Assembly (NCBI GenBank): GCA_037074705.1
Contig: CM073592.1
Location: 54,110,129-54,174,128 of the forward strand
Reading direction: 5' to 3'
DNA length: 64,000 nt
Origin: Zhengitettix transpicula
Lineage: Eukaryota; Arthropoda; Insecta; Orthoptera; Tetrigidae
In this document: piece by piece, positions 1 through 11,420 of the stretch
Numbering within the stretch: the stretch's first letter is position 1
Layout: each line of letters begins with the position of its first letter
Made by a program: the position numbers and the translations under genes
The notes under the pieces: generated by a model
Database searches by the model: none
What the model saw: the letters and a program-made list of their open reading frames with translations, nothing else
Told to the model about the DNA's origin: nothing

Positions 1-1290
1 TATTTTGAAGAATTGTTATCATTTATTCATTTACTATCGGTGTTTAGCATTACGTTTTAATATTTCATAGTACTACGTGATTTAAATTGGTAAAATTTAC
101 GGGTCAAAAATAAATTTTTCGCCTGTCCTTAAATAAAATTTCTCCGTCAAATGAGAATTGTTTAAAACCGTGATATCTGATACAAAGAAATATATATTAA
201 ATGAAACTATGGTACCAAAAACAAATATTTGAAATTACAATAAAATCCTTTGAGGCCTTAAAATTTTCACGTCTCATACAATGATTTTTTTGTTCAACTT
301 GGAAGGCTATATATATTTTTTTATGATTTTTACATTTGTACGTCTTAGTTACGATTTTTGGTATGTCATTTATTTAGGTTTTTAATCACCTATAGCCAGT
401 TAATTATAAAAGACTTGGAAATGTAATAGTGTAAAAAAGGTTTCCTTTACAGGCATGAGTTTAAAGGGGAGAGAATTTTTATGAACATTAAAATTGTTTT
501 ATAGTAATAGTAATAGGTAGCTTCTACAAAGCAATTATAAACGTTTGATTAGTGAAATCGTCCCCTTTTCTAATTCCGTCAACAAAAAATCGTTTCATGA
601 AATATTTCTGCCTTTGAACAGCCGATAGACTTACAAATTTAAACACTTTCTTCCTAGCACAACACGGCGTCCCTGCTTTGATAATCAGGCGTTTATAAAT
701 AAATTTTCATTAGAGAATATCTTCATCAACATCAAAGAAGAATGTTTGGATCAATAGTCAAGGTCGTCCTATACTAATATATTTATAAAGAAAATGGAAA
801 AAATTAAACAAATTATTCGTTTTATCTAGTTTTAATTTACAACACGTAATTTTGATCATGATGACACAAATGTATTGAATTTATTAAATATTCAATGTTT
901 AGGATCCGATCGGTGTAATATGGATTTGATACGTTTAGTTAAATTACTAAATAAAAATATTGATTTTCGCTGGGTTTTTTCAACAACTAAATTTTAGAAT
1001 TACTGCGAGAAGTTCTAGACTGAGAAACAATTTTAAAATTTAATTATACATTAAATATTAGACAAACTCGAAAGTTTGGCGGTGTCAAAAATGAATGTTA
1101 ATTTACTAAAATGTAATGTTAATTGATGAGAATTTCGGAACTTAATTGTATTAAATATATAAAAAAATGAGTAACTTTATTATATTATTATTAATATTAT
1201 ATTAGGAAAAGTATATTTATATATTTCTGATTATGAAGATATGTATTTAAATAGTTATTGTTCTAAAATAGAAAATAAATAAATGAGATA
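1..1290. other. AT-rich DNA, no gene seen
   Basis: I see no conserved protein, RNA gene or repeat here. All frames are closed by frequent stops, and the composition is strongly AT. Confidence 0.6.
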
Positions 1291-1308
1291 AATACATAGC
1301 CTAACAGA

Positions 1309-1376
1309 CGAAATAAATGCAAAATAAATAACACACAACGTTCGAAATAAATGCAAAATAAATAACACACAACGCT
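1309..1376. repeat. Two-unit 34-bp tandem repeat in a foldback arm
   Basis: The 34-bp unit, containing GCAAAATAAATAACACACAA, occurs twice in direct succession at the outer part of the left arm of the 1.3 kb foldback. The right arm carries the complementary sequence only once (around 1505-1545), so the duplication is local to this arm. Confidence 0.8.
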
Positions 1377-1575
1377 TCCGCAATCCTTTTTGATTTAATC
1401 AAGGAACACAACCGTTTTTGAGTTCGTCGCCCACGATGTGTCGCTCTTACGGCTAATATGATTCTTGAATCACCTGACGAAAGCAACAAGGGCTTCAGAA
1501 ACTTTGTGTGTTATTTATTTAGCACTTATTTTTACCTGTTATTTGGCTAATTATTTATCTAATTATATTTTTAAC
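1309..1575. repeat. Foldback repeat with hammerhead-like core (copy 1)
   Basis: The left arm (ends near 1390) and the right arm (from about 1490) are inverted copies sharing AATAACACACAA and its complement. At the inner end of the right arm, plus strand, is CTGACGA (1474-1480), then AAGC and GCTT able to pair over a short loop, then GAAAC (1498-1502). This is the order of the hammerhead core CUGANGA, stem II, GAAA. The left arm has a decayed version. The 1500-1570 flank resembles 30140-30215, so the two loci are related. Stem III and a cleavage site were not identified. Confidence 0.5.
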
Positions 1576-4500
1576 AGACTTTTTATATTTTAATTACAAA
1601 ATAAATTAATTGGAGACGCTAAAACGTATTTGAATGAATATTAAAAAACAATTAAGTATTTGCTAAGTCAAAAATGGTTTAGTGTAAAATCGGAATTATC
1701 AATAAGAATTGTTTCCTTTTACTCATGTCTATTTGTTTAATGAGAAGAAAGGAATATAGGACGTAAATAATACAATAATGAATATAAATATTACAAGTCG
1801 CGATTTTTTTTTAAAAAAAACTGGACATTCTTTCTCTTTCTTGTTATTGCGTACAATCTTTAATACTATTTGTGATAGTACTCATAAATTAACAAGTACA
1901 CAATTATAATACAAAATAAATTTAATTATAAAACACGAACCACTGACAATCACAAAGAAAGGAGTCCATTTCAATGGCATTAGTATATTTAATAAACTTT
2001 AGGTCAGCATTACGATTTCTTTATTTTTGATATAAGAAACTTACGAGACCACTGATCATCGAACGCTTATTGACTTTGTAATGAAACATTCTTTCAAGAC
2101 ACTTTTGGAAACGGTATCCCATCTGTGCTACAATCTCAAACTTAACTGTAGGTTTAATTCTCCAGAAAGTTACGTGGCTAAAGTCGACAGTGGGCTGTCT
2201 ATCTCGGGTCTTTCAAGAAAAACGGCGTCATGAATAGCCTATCATGCGACTTATTAGGCTATGAATAATTCATTCATCGACAGAGTTAAAGGCTGAATAA
2301 CGTGTAACGGCCTACTTAAAATACCATTGGATATGATTATAAGTCTTTACTTCTGTAGCAAACATATTTACACTAACGTTGTTTCGTATACTTTTAATAG
2401 GATTTCTAATCAGTTTTTTTAATCAAGAGGCGGTTTATTTATTATTGCGAGAACTATATGTTCTCTGTGAACTGTTTTAAATGTAAAACTGTTTATTTTT
2501 AGGCAGTTTAATTGGATGTCTTCAATTAATCATACATGAAAGGACGCAGAAACAAAAATTCTTGAACTATATAATAATTTAATCACAGTCATTCAAAACA
2601 ACAATTTTTTCAAAAAAATTCAAACAGATGCATTTCGGTAATTTTAAGATTTGTTGAAAGCTGAGATTAAGTGAAAGCATTTCTTATTCTTGAATAGCTT
2701 ATAATTTTTTAGAAAAGTCACATATTTCTATGAATTTTTAGCCTCTATCAAGAATTAGATAAATTTCTTACGCGTTCTTCATCACTGAGCAGTTGAAGTA
2801 TCATTCCCTTGTTGGCCCAGACAATTTTTAAATGCCATGTTGTTGCTATCACTTCCGTCCTGCTAAAGTCGTTTCATCGATATCCAGCGACAGTTTCCAG
2901 CCATAAAGTAGGTTTATTACCTTAATATTATGCTTTTTCTTTAAGTTTACGAGGTTGCAGAATCTAACTCTTTACAACTTACATACTTCTTCGTGAGCAT
3001 TTATGCGTCGCTAGGCAACGGTAGTGCTGCAGACGTCTTTATCTAGATATTCGCAGCAGAAGACAGCTTTGTGAATTCAACTGGCATAACACTCCCAAAG
3101 AAATGACAAACTGACTCATTCTGCAGCCGACAGAAAAGACTCCCCGACGGGACATTGTCACATCTTGTTCCTCCTCGAATCTTGAAGTATCTGGCTGCTT
3201 TCGTTGTTCTGCCAAGAGATGAAGCGTATCCAGTTCTGCTTGTATCGTATAAACAAATCTGAAACTAATCTCTTGATCCAATAAGTAGTCCATTGTTATA
3301 TAAAAAATTAAATTATTTGTAATTTGAAAAAAATTTCATTAAATCTCTGAAAATCCTTTACAATTTTTGAGAACTATATATCCGCTTTGTAAATTTCACG
3401 TAGAACTGTTTTAAATATTTCATTTATTGTTCTAAGACGTGTAGACAGATAAACAGATTATACAGTAAATATAATTTTTTTTCGATAATTTAATCGTGTA
3501 TTACTTGTTCCTACTTGCATTTAAAAAGATCAAAGCTCTTATGTATTGTCTTCCATACATTTTTAATAATTTTACAGTCTCATAATTTTTGTTTCTTTTA
3601 ATTTCCGCCAAAGTTTTTGATCTTGTTGATCACAATCATCTATAAAAGTACTCTTAATATTTTAAATCACGCTAGCAGAATTTAAAACATTCGTTCACGT
3701 ACGTTTTATCAGACGTATGAGCGTGAAAGACATTACAAAATGAATTCAATTAAAGTATATCGGCATCAATTAAGAAGTTAAAAAGTAATAATTCTATGAA
3801 TAACTGAAGACATGCTCACACTAAAACCATTTCCCCTTAATTTAAGACTGTTTGCCTTCTAAATTTATATTTTTCAGATTTTCAATCATTAATACTACTT
3901 CAGTATCACACTTAACATTATACATGACGACAGGCACATATATAAGATGTAATTTATTAACAAAAAATCTAAAATTCACACAACTTTTCGTCCTCAATCT
4001 GTGTGTAAAATGGTGTAATTAATTTCCATAAATTCCTCATATATAGCCGAAATTGAAAAGAATGCTTGACCACGGGTGTAAACTTGGTTTAGTGTTGACG
4101 TTGTAGTAGAATAAATTTTCTGGAGGTAGATTAAATAATATGAATAGTAAAACTTTTAATATTCTAAATATTTTCAAATGATTTCGGCTCAATAAGGTTG
4201 AAAGCTCCTGGTGAAGATTATGTTCCTAACTTGACGTTATAATGCTTACAAAAGAACTAGGGACTCATATGTATAGTTTTTTCTTCTCCTTTATTAATAA
4301 AGGTCCTAGCAGAGTGCAATGCTTGAAATGAACATCAAAAAATTTATAAGCAATTTACTTACAATATTTTGCATATTTTTTGCTTTATTGCAGCTATTTT
4401 TTTGTGAAGTGTCCATTAATTTTTAATAAGGATGAATAATATAACTATTTATAATAATATGAATAAAAAAATAAATATACGACCTTGAGTCAGAGAATTA

Positions 4501-6095
4501 TATTGTTTATTAACAAAAATTCAGCATAACATTGAGTCTAAATTTTATGCATGAAATTATACACTAAATTATTAAAATCTGTCCAACTGGTATAGATCCT
4601 GAAAAAAGACAAAAAAAAATTTTTTTTTCTGCCCGAAAGTTTTTTGAATAATAATAACAGATGTCATTCATAATTACGTTCTCATAATTATATTTTCCAA
4701 CAACAATTATAGTATTTCAGTTAGTTTATGCAATTATATACATCATTTTATTTTTAATCTCTGTAACCATTAATTTATTTATTTCGTTACTTACGGAAAA
4801 GGTTCGTATTGTTATTAGATTTAAGTAAGAATTTTTTTTACGATTTATCTTATTTCATTTTTTTTAAATTAAATATTACGTTGAATGCATTTCTTGAGAA
4901 ATATATTTCCATAGTTCTTATTTTGTATGAACGACTTGTAAATGTTTTATATATTGTGGCCGACACTTTCTCCACAGTAGAAGTTGTGTCGGGTCGAACA
5001 AAATGACCCTGTCCTTTTTTTCTCTGTGAGCTTGCCACAAGTCAATTCTCTTCTCGTCTACCCTCTGACGAGAAGTGATCTTTCTGATCTCAATCATACC
5101 TGGATGCGATGGGAGAACCTGACGTCGTTCCGTCTAAATTTTCTCAGCAGTACAATTCATGTCGTGGGATTATTAATCGGCTTCATATCCACGTTCATTC
5201 CAATGTGGAATTAGAAACTATTGAATTTCTGTAACTGGATCCATTCTAACATACATGTCGACAGGAAAAATGTAGCCGTAATAAAAGAGGATTGTCTGTC
5301 ATCCGACTTTCATAGGATTTATTTTTAATGCGTTTGTGGCTGCTTGTACATCAACGTAGAAACCTGTCAGTTAACAAGTAATGGACGTAGTGATATGTTA
5401 ATATTTCCTCTTTATCTCCTCCGTCAAAAAAATAACAAAGATCAACGCCCCTTTGTTTTGCTTCACAGAGTTCACAGAACCCTAGAGGCTCTCTAACTAC
5501 CTATAAGCCGCAAGTCTACTAATGTCGTGGATGACATTTCGGCGACTCATATTTCTCGGAGACGACGTTTACGTCGTATATTCTTCCTCAATTTCGTCTA
5601 CGAGTCTAGTGGGCGGTTGGCCAAATTGTCTCCATCCCGCAACTTTCACGTTGCTCATATTTTATTCCCATGGCTAAACAAAACTTATTTAGATTTTTTC
5701 ATTATTTAATTTTTTTCAAGGTCGCATAAAATTCAGGGTCATTTGCGACTTACAATGTTGTTATATTAAAATTTCTGGGTACAAATTAGTTTTATTAGGA
5801 ATTTTATTTCCGAAAAAAGGACAGACGCTTGCGATAAAATGGCATGCGTGTATGACATGAGAAAGTAATTAATGCGGACGTATCACACATTGCTTTGAAC
5901 TACTGATACGATTTCTAGAACGACGATTGATCGATATAAATAATCAGAAAGTTAGATCACGCAGGGCAGCTATGGCTTCAAACCACTGACCGAATGACAC
6001 GTACACAAATTCCAGTTCTTCATCGGCGACAAGTTTAGTTCTAAAGATCCAAGAATTCATTTTATATGCCTACTGTTTAAAAATTGAGTATTTCT
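1576..6095. other. AT-rich DNA without recognised genes
   Basis: Only short open frames of 60-84 codons occur here, for example 3039-3293 on the minus strand, and none has a motif I recognise. A partly palindromic GTCGCTAGGCAAC at 3006-3018 resembles an RFX X-box but has no gene beside it. Homopolymer A/T runs occur near 1805 and 4610. The 4970-5700 stretch is less AT-rich but has no recognisable protein. Confidence 0.5.
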
Positions 6096-6456
6096 ACTGT
6101 TTCAGAAATAGATTAAACAGCGAATATGTCAGAAGAAATATATATTAAATCATTAAAACAAAAAGTCATTACAATACGACGTTTCGTCCCCTAATTTTGG
6201 GACTTCATCAATATTATACAACTTTGAATGTATGCATATAGCTTATGATAGTTTTAACCGAAATGTATTGGTTACAATTGTCATACAACGCAGTCCGTAT
6301 ATTTTTTCTTCTGATTAAGGATATGTATAACTATATTACGTCAGTAAGTCCCAAAATTTTGGACGAAACGTCTCACTGTAATTATATTACGTTTTATAAT
6401 TAATACACATGTTTTTTCTTACATATTGGCTGTATTGTTTATATCTGAAAAATCAA
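6096..6456. repeat. Foldback repeat with hammerhead-like core (copy 2)
   Basis: The arms are about 6096-6190 and 6361-6456 and stay alignable to their outer ends, which share AACAGC, AATATGT and the TTTCAGA region in inverse orientation. On the minus strand (6211 to 6181) the order is TTGATGA, GTCCC, a short A/T loop, GGGGAC, GAAAC. The 5-bp pairing is compensated, and the first box has a C-to-T change at its first base. On the plus strand (about 6341-6369) GTCC, GGAC and GAAAC persist but the CTGANGA box is damaged. This is the best-preserved stem II in the window. Confidence 0.6.
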
Positions 6457-6970
6457 ATTTATAATTCGGAAAATGTCGGCTAAATTTGTATGAGAAGGGC
6501 TTGGTCACGATCACTAAATAGTTGAGCTACTAGGGTGGGAATTGTCAGAATGATGGGAGATATCAAAGCTACATGTTCCATTCACAACTTATATAACAAT
6601 AAATACATGAAATTAAAATACTCTAATGTACAAAATATCAGTTATATCAATAGTTGGACCGTAAATTCGAAGTAGAATGTAGGAAACAAAAAACACATGT
6701 TAGCAAGTTTTAATTCCTAAATATGCCGATAAACGACTGGAATAATTGACCTGTGGAGTGAATGATTTCTAAGAAAATAAATATCAGATAATATTGAAGC
6801 AAAAATTGAAATTAATACTAGGAAGTCTCTCCGCAGGAAAATAAATTCACATTAAAAACTGCTAAAGGATTTTAAAATTTCAAATATAAATTCATTTAAT
6901 TGTTTAACAGTATTGAATTGAATAGTATAATTATTTTAAGGTTTAAATGTAAGTATAAGGTAAATTGATT
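6457..6970. other. AT-rich spacer
   Basis: I see no gene or repeat copy between the foldback and the first Helitron copy. Confidence 0.5.
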
Positions 6971-7510
6971 TAGATATGTATTTACGTTAATCTGCATACC
7001 ATTTTTAACGCGTTGACAGATTGCATTAAAACTTGTTACACATATTTTTAAGAACATGAGAAACGGCACTGTAGAGAAACCCCTAGCATAAAGGTGGAAA
7101 GAATTATAATTAAAAAATGTGATAATTTTGTTTTAAATTACTGCGCACCAAGAGACAATGACGTCAAGCGAGAGAGAGAGAGAGAGAGAGACGTTACTAT
7201 GCGACGTACAGAGGTATTAGTTCCTTTTTCCGTAATGAAATAAAGCATATATATTTTCATTGAATAAAAAGTGTAATTTCATTCAGCAATACTCCATCGA
7301 ATGATAATAAAAAAACAATACGAAATCCTTCACGATCCTTGCGGAAAATATAAGTTAATTTTCGCGCCATACTAGTGACTCCAATATGGTGAATATTTGT
7401 TTACACTCTGAATCAACCTAAGAATTTCTTCAATGGAATCTTTCGTAATGTCTGAAGACTCAAGGACAATTATATCCTGCAATACTGAAGGAGTACACTT
7501 AAGTATTCCA
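6971..7510 (+). mobile_element. Helitron copy 1 (non-autonomous, truncated)
   Basis: This segment aligns over its length with the adjacent copy at 7511-8119. Shared blocks include ATGTATTTACGTT, GGAAAGAATTATAATTAAAA, AGAGACAATGACGTCA-like sequence, AGCAATACTCCATCGAATG and TCCTTGCGGAAAAT. It lacks the typical 5' terminus and stops at AAGTATTCCA, where the second copy begins. It carries an expanded GA run (7169-7191) where copy 2 has a shorter one. No Rep/helicase coding is present. Confidence 0.7.
7169..7191. repeat. GA microsatellite
   Basis: A run of alternating G and A inside Helitron copy 1. It is longer than the equivalent run in copy 2 (around 7755-7763), which points to local slippage. 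Confidence 0.85.
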
Positions 7511-8119
7511 TCTTCTATATAATAAAAAAGGATGTATATTTGTATGTATGTATGTATGTATTTACGTTGTTCTTTATACAAATTTTATCGCGTGGACAGA
7601 ATGCAACAAAAATTGGTATATATATTCTGCCAAAATCGAGAACCAGTACTGTGGGGGTGACAAACCTATAGCATAAAGATGGAAAGAATTATAATTAAAA
7701 ACCGTGATCATTAAATATTAAATTACTGCGCGCCAAGAGACAATGACGTCACGCGAGAGAGAGACGTTACTACGCAACGAACAAAGGAAATATTTCCTTT
7801 ATTAGGAATGAAATAAAGCAGAAATATGCTCTTTAAATAAAAAGTATAATTTTATACAGCAATACTCCATCGAATGGTAATAAAGAAGAATACTAATTAC
7901 TTTACCATCCTTGCGGAAAATGTAAGTTAATTTTCGCGCTATATTAGTTGTGAGTCTAGCTAACAATTTCATCAATGTAATATTTCGTAATGTATGAAGA
8001 CTGAGTGACAATTGACAATTATATCCTTAAATACTCAAGGAATATATTTAAGTATTCAATTAAATACTTTTTCGAGTTGATATAAATAAGTACACGAGCA
8101 ACGCCGGGCACCCAGCTAG
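7511..8119 (+). mobile_element. Non-autonomous Helitron, complete copy
   Basis: The 5' end begins TCTTCTATATAATAAAAAAG and continues into a TGTATG run, typical of arthropod Helitron 5' ends. The 3' end is AACGCCGGGCACCCAGCTAG, a common animal Helitron terminus ending in CTAG. The flanking bases are A (7510) and T (8120), the expected A/T target, with no duplication. The element is about 609 bp and encodes no RepHel protein, so it would depend on another Helitron for movement. It sits head-to-tail after copy 1. Recognition of the termini is from family knowledge; the duplication is seen directly. Confidence 0.8.
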
Positions 8120-9118
8120 TTATAAAATAAAAACTTTGTTACTTAGCTATTATGTGCAGAATCGAGAAGGACTAATGAAAATCCACTAATCGCTCCAACA
8201 ACTTCTGATGGATTATCACAGATTCTGGAATTTCTGATTACGGAAATGACGTTCAATGGTGCAACTGAGTGGAATACAGTTACAGGAGCCATTGGATCGT
8301 GAAACATCTACTCCGTATTATCAGCGACGATCATGTTTGCTATCATTGTTAAACAGCATCACTGCTGTTGTTTGGTTTCATCTCGCTGAACGCTCTCAGA
8401 CGTAAACGATCGCAGCCTCGCCACAAATTTGGATGATACATCAGGGCCAGGGAGAATACACGGCTTCCCTCCGAAGTGCGGATCAATTATGCAGCCCCGA
8501 AATTAAATCCCGTGAAGGTGCTTCACTCAGAAACTCCAAGGAAACCACTGTGAAAGCCGCCACTCCCAAACGCAATTATTGCCTCCATGATTTTACTTTA
8601 ATATTTCTCACCGTTACATGTTTACTGGAAACCAAAAAACAGTCTGCTAAACGTTTCTGTCTATTATTTTGATAATTTATATGCAGTATTTTATTAAATA
8701 TGGTTAATGTCAACACATTCAAAAAATAATGTATCAGAATTCATATCTTTAATAAACAAATAGAATATTTAACTTAATTTAAAGATTTGGTTTGAATTTT
8801 GGTTTTAGTAGCTTATTAAACCCAACAAAAATAATAAAATTATTTCAAAAATAACATTGATAATTTATATTTAAATTTGAAAGGGTTCCGCCTGTTTATG
8901 GTTCGTTCATCAATTGCGGCTGGTTTCAGGAATCAGCTGTGGCCAAACTTGTTGATTTCCATGAATACAACTCAAACGCAACTGTTTCCCTTCGCCATTT
9001 TCAGTGGGCTTCTCATACTTTTAGAAAATGAAATAAAATGTACGTTTCGCTTATCACTCACGAAAAATCTTGGTAATAATTAGTTACTTCTTTCCTAGTC
9101 TTTTTCTCTATAAGTGAT
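8120..9118. other. Spacer with no recognised gene
   Basis: A less AT-rich part (about 8200-8560) contains a 79-codon frame at 8433-8672 with no motif I recognise. The rest is AT-rich. Confidence 0.45.
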
Positions 9119-9437
9119 ACGGGCATATGGTAAGAGTTGTTCTCTGTTCCTATTAGAACAGTCGGCCAGCAGCCTCCTAAACTGGTCGAGGCATAGGGAA
9201 TGGAATACTGCGCAACCACGGCAAATATCTTCTCCGCTATTGGAAGGGTGTGGGACAGTACCAACAGCCCGATCTACAGGATTTTTAGTGTTCGCTCTGT
9301 ATCACTTTTAGGTGAATGCCGGGTAGGCTACCTTCCTCTACACTTCCGCAGTCCCTTTCAAATCTATTCATATGCTATTAAAGAGAAGTTTCCACCGCGT
9401 GATTTACCCTCGTGTAGCCTGTTGCTCTAAAAAAAAA
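9119..9437 (+). mobile_element. SINE-like family, copy A
   Basis: The copy starts inside the consensus at GGGCATATGGTAAGAG and runs to GTAGCCTGTTGCTCTAAAAAA. Several internal blocks are missing, including the segment after GGGTAGG. It belongs to the subfamily ending in CTCATGTAGCCTGTTGC. A second short piece, GTAGCCTGTCACTGTAA, follows the A tail at about 9445. Confidence 0.75.
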
Positions 9438-9449
9438 TTAAACGGTAGC

Positions 9450-11206
9450 CTGTCACTGTAAGAAAAATGGGTTAACTATATCTTACCCTCCAGGTTTCAA
9501 CCCTGAAGTCATTTTAATGGTGGCCACATACAGATTAATTTCTTAAATTCTTGCCCCTTTCAATTTTGCGAAAACTAGATTGTAGGTAGATAATTGCGTG
9601 CCGTATTCTGCAATATCTTGATCTTTCCGGCATCTGTTGTGATTTTCTAGAAAGCTACATACTAGCAAAATTTTTGCGAAAAGTTTATTCCGTTCAATAA
9701 TATCGATTAAATGTTCAACTATTTTTAACTATTGAAAAATACGTGATATAGTTATGGTGTAACTTGGAGTGATACCAATTATTATCACGACACTCCAACT
9801 TTGCCTACAAAAAATGCAGGTTTAGTTGTATTGCCGCAGCATATTCTAGTTAGCACATTCCTACTTCAAGTTTCTTCAAAATATGAAGTTGTATCAGTTT
9901 CTTCTTCTTTATCTTCCAGTCTTATTCGGTTCCTCTTTGACGATGTAACTCAAGATTTAAAAACGCCTCACCCCTTTAGTCGTAAGTAAGGTTAAAACAG
10001 TTTCTTTCTATACTTTTCATAGCCAGTGTTTCGTTGAAAGTTTTTTTCATTTATAGCCTATGGCGCTGAAAATTTTAAATATATATGTATTTATAGAATA
10101 CTATAGTTCGTGCTTATTTTACTATAAATAATTCAAAACATATCCCCGAACTTTATAATTTTTTTACTTTTATGGTATATTATAAAGCTAGCAACAAGAA
10201 GCTTGTCGGCTGTTTTTCGTTATCATGGCATGGTAATATATTCTAAGTAGATATACAGTGGAATTTAACAGGTGAGGTCTTAGATTTGCATTTATTTGCC
10301 CCTGGGAAAATTTGTCTTGATAATTTGGGGATAGGAAGGCGACCTAAATCACTAGGGCTTCAGCTGTAAATTCCCTGCCTCACTAATAGTCTTGGTACAG
10401 AACATCGCTGCCGCAATATTCAAACTGCGAAATGTAATTAAATTGCGGCGATTTACGGAAGACTTGTGGACAATAAGAAGACAGACGGCCGGTTACTTGA
10501 GAAGCAGATAATAAGGTCCTATGTCCTTTGTTGTACGTACGCCGGGGCTGTTCTCCGAGAAGGGTTCCCCCTCAGGCGAGCCAGTTAATTACTTGGGTAA
10601 TTAGCGGAAACTTGCTGTCCATTAAAGCCTTGCAAACAAGTCGCTCTAATGAAGAAATTACATGAAGAGGTTAGAGGTGTTGCAGTCGGATGCATCGCTT
10701 ATCGACCCCGATCTTGCCTCCGTAGGCAACTACCATTATATCTATGATAGAAACAGTAAACCATGGGACTATGTATTTATAAATGGAGCTTCGACGTCTG
10801 TACGACTGATTCATCAATATCAATGCCCAAAATCGCTAAAGTTCCGTCGATGGCCTCTTCCGCTTCATGGAGGACGTGTGAAGACTTACTCAGAAACATT
10901 TAAGTAAGAGCCCAGTGACTGCGGTCTGCCGACGCGAGGGTCAGTTCTGTTTTGTCTTTCAGAAGGGGTCTGAAGCCCTTGAAAATTTCACGTGTTCCGA
11001 CGTGGGGACGCTACCTTTAATTTTAAAGTATCTCTTTCCCCTCTAAATTAATTTATTTGACTATATACACATTACAAATTGTCAGTTACGTAAATGAACA
11101 AACCATAATACTTCATTTATAAAAATTGTGTGTCGGAGTATACGGTATAAAAGAAATTATTTCATACTACTATGTACAATAAAATAATATTTTACTTAGA
11201 TCTATT
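9450..11206. other. Spacer with a higher-GC block at 10.3-11.0 kb
   Basis: The stretch to about 10250 is AT-rich and uninformative. From about 10280 to 10980 the GC content rises and the sequence is complex and not repetitive. I could not find a protein in it. It holds the homeodomain-type dyad listed separately and could be a conserved non-coding element. Confidence 0.4.
10586..10603. promoter_or_regulatory. Palindromic homeodomain-type dyad
   Basis: TAATTAC and GTAATTA are separated by TTGG, giving a perfect inverted pair of the TAAT core used by many homeodomain proteins. Paired-class proteins bind such dyads, although usually with a 2-3 bp gap. In AT-rich DNA single TAAT sites are common; the exact symmetry inside a higher-GC block is what stands out. 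Confidence 0.3.
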
Positions 11207-11420
11207 TTTTTTCAATAATATAAATTAAACATTTTAACGACCGTTTTACAGACATTTTAAAAAACGACGTTTCAGTACCCTTTTTTTTTAATTTTATCAT
11301 TTTTCCCTGTTGATGGATCAATAAAGGTCTGAAACGTCGCTCTGTTGAATAAAATATTTTAAAGTGTCCGTAAAAAAGTCGTTAGTTTATATTAAAATAG
11401 CCTAGGAAAATATTTGCGAG
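11207..11420. repeat. Foldback repeat with hammerhead-like core (copy 3)
   Basis: The arms are about 11207-11280 and 11320-11420, sharing CGACGTTTCAG and its complement and then ACAGACATTTTAAA-like sequence outward. On the plus strand the inner end reads TTGATGG, GATC, AATAAA, GGTC, then GAAAC at 11341-11345, so stem II can form with one wobble. The CTGANGA box is degraded. The left arm keeps only the GAAAC end (complement at 11269-11273). Confidence 0.45.

Noticed and set aside
3006..3018. GTCGCTAGGCAAC resembling an RFX X-box
   Set aside because: Good match to the palindromic consensus, but no ciliary or other gene is adjacent, and a single site is weak evidence.
2438..3430. Two similar segments (GAGAACTATAT ... 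GAACTGTTTTAAAT) near 2455 and 3370
   Set aside because: Similarity covers only about 40 bp of AT-rich sequence and is not convincing as a repeat.
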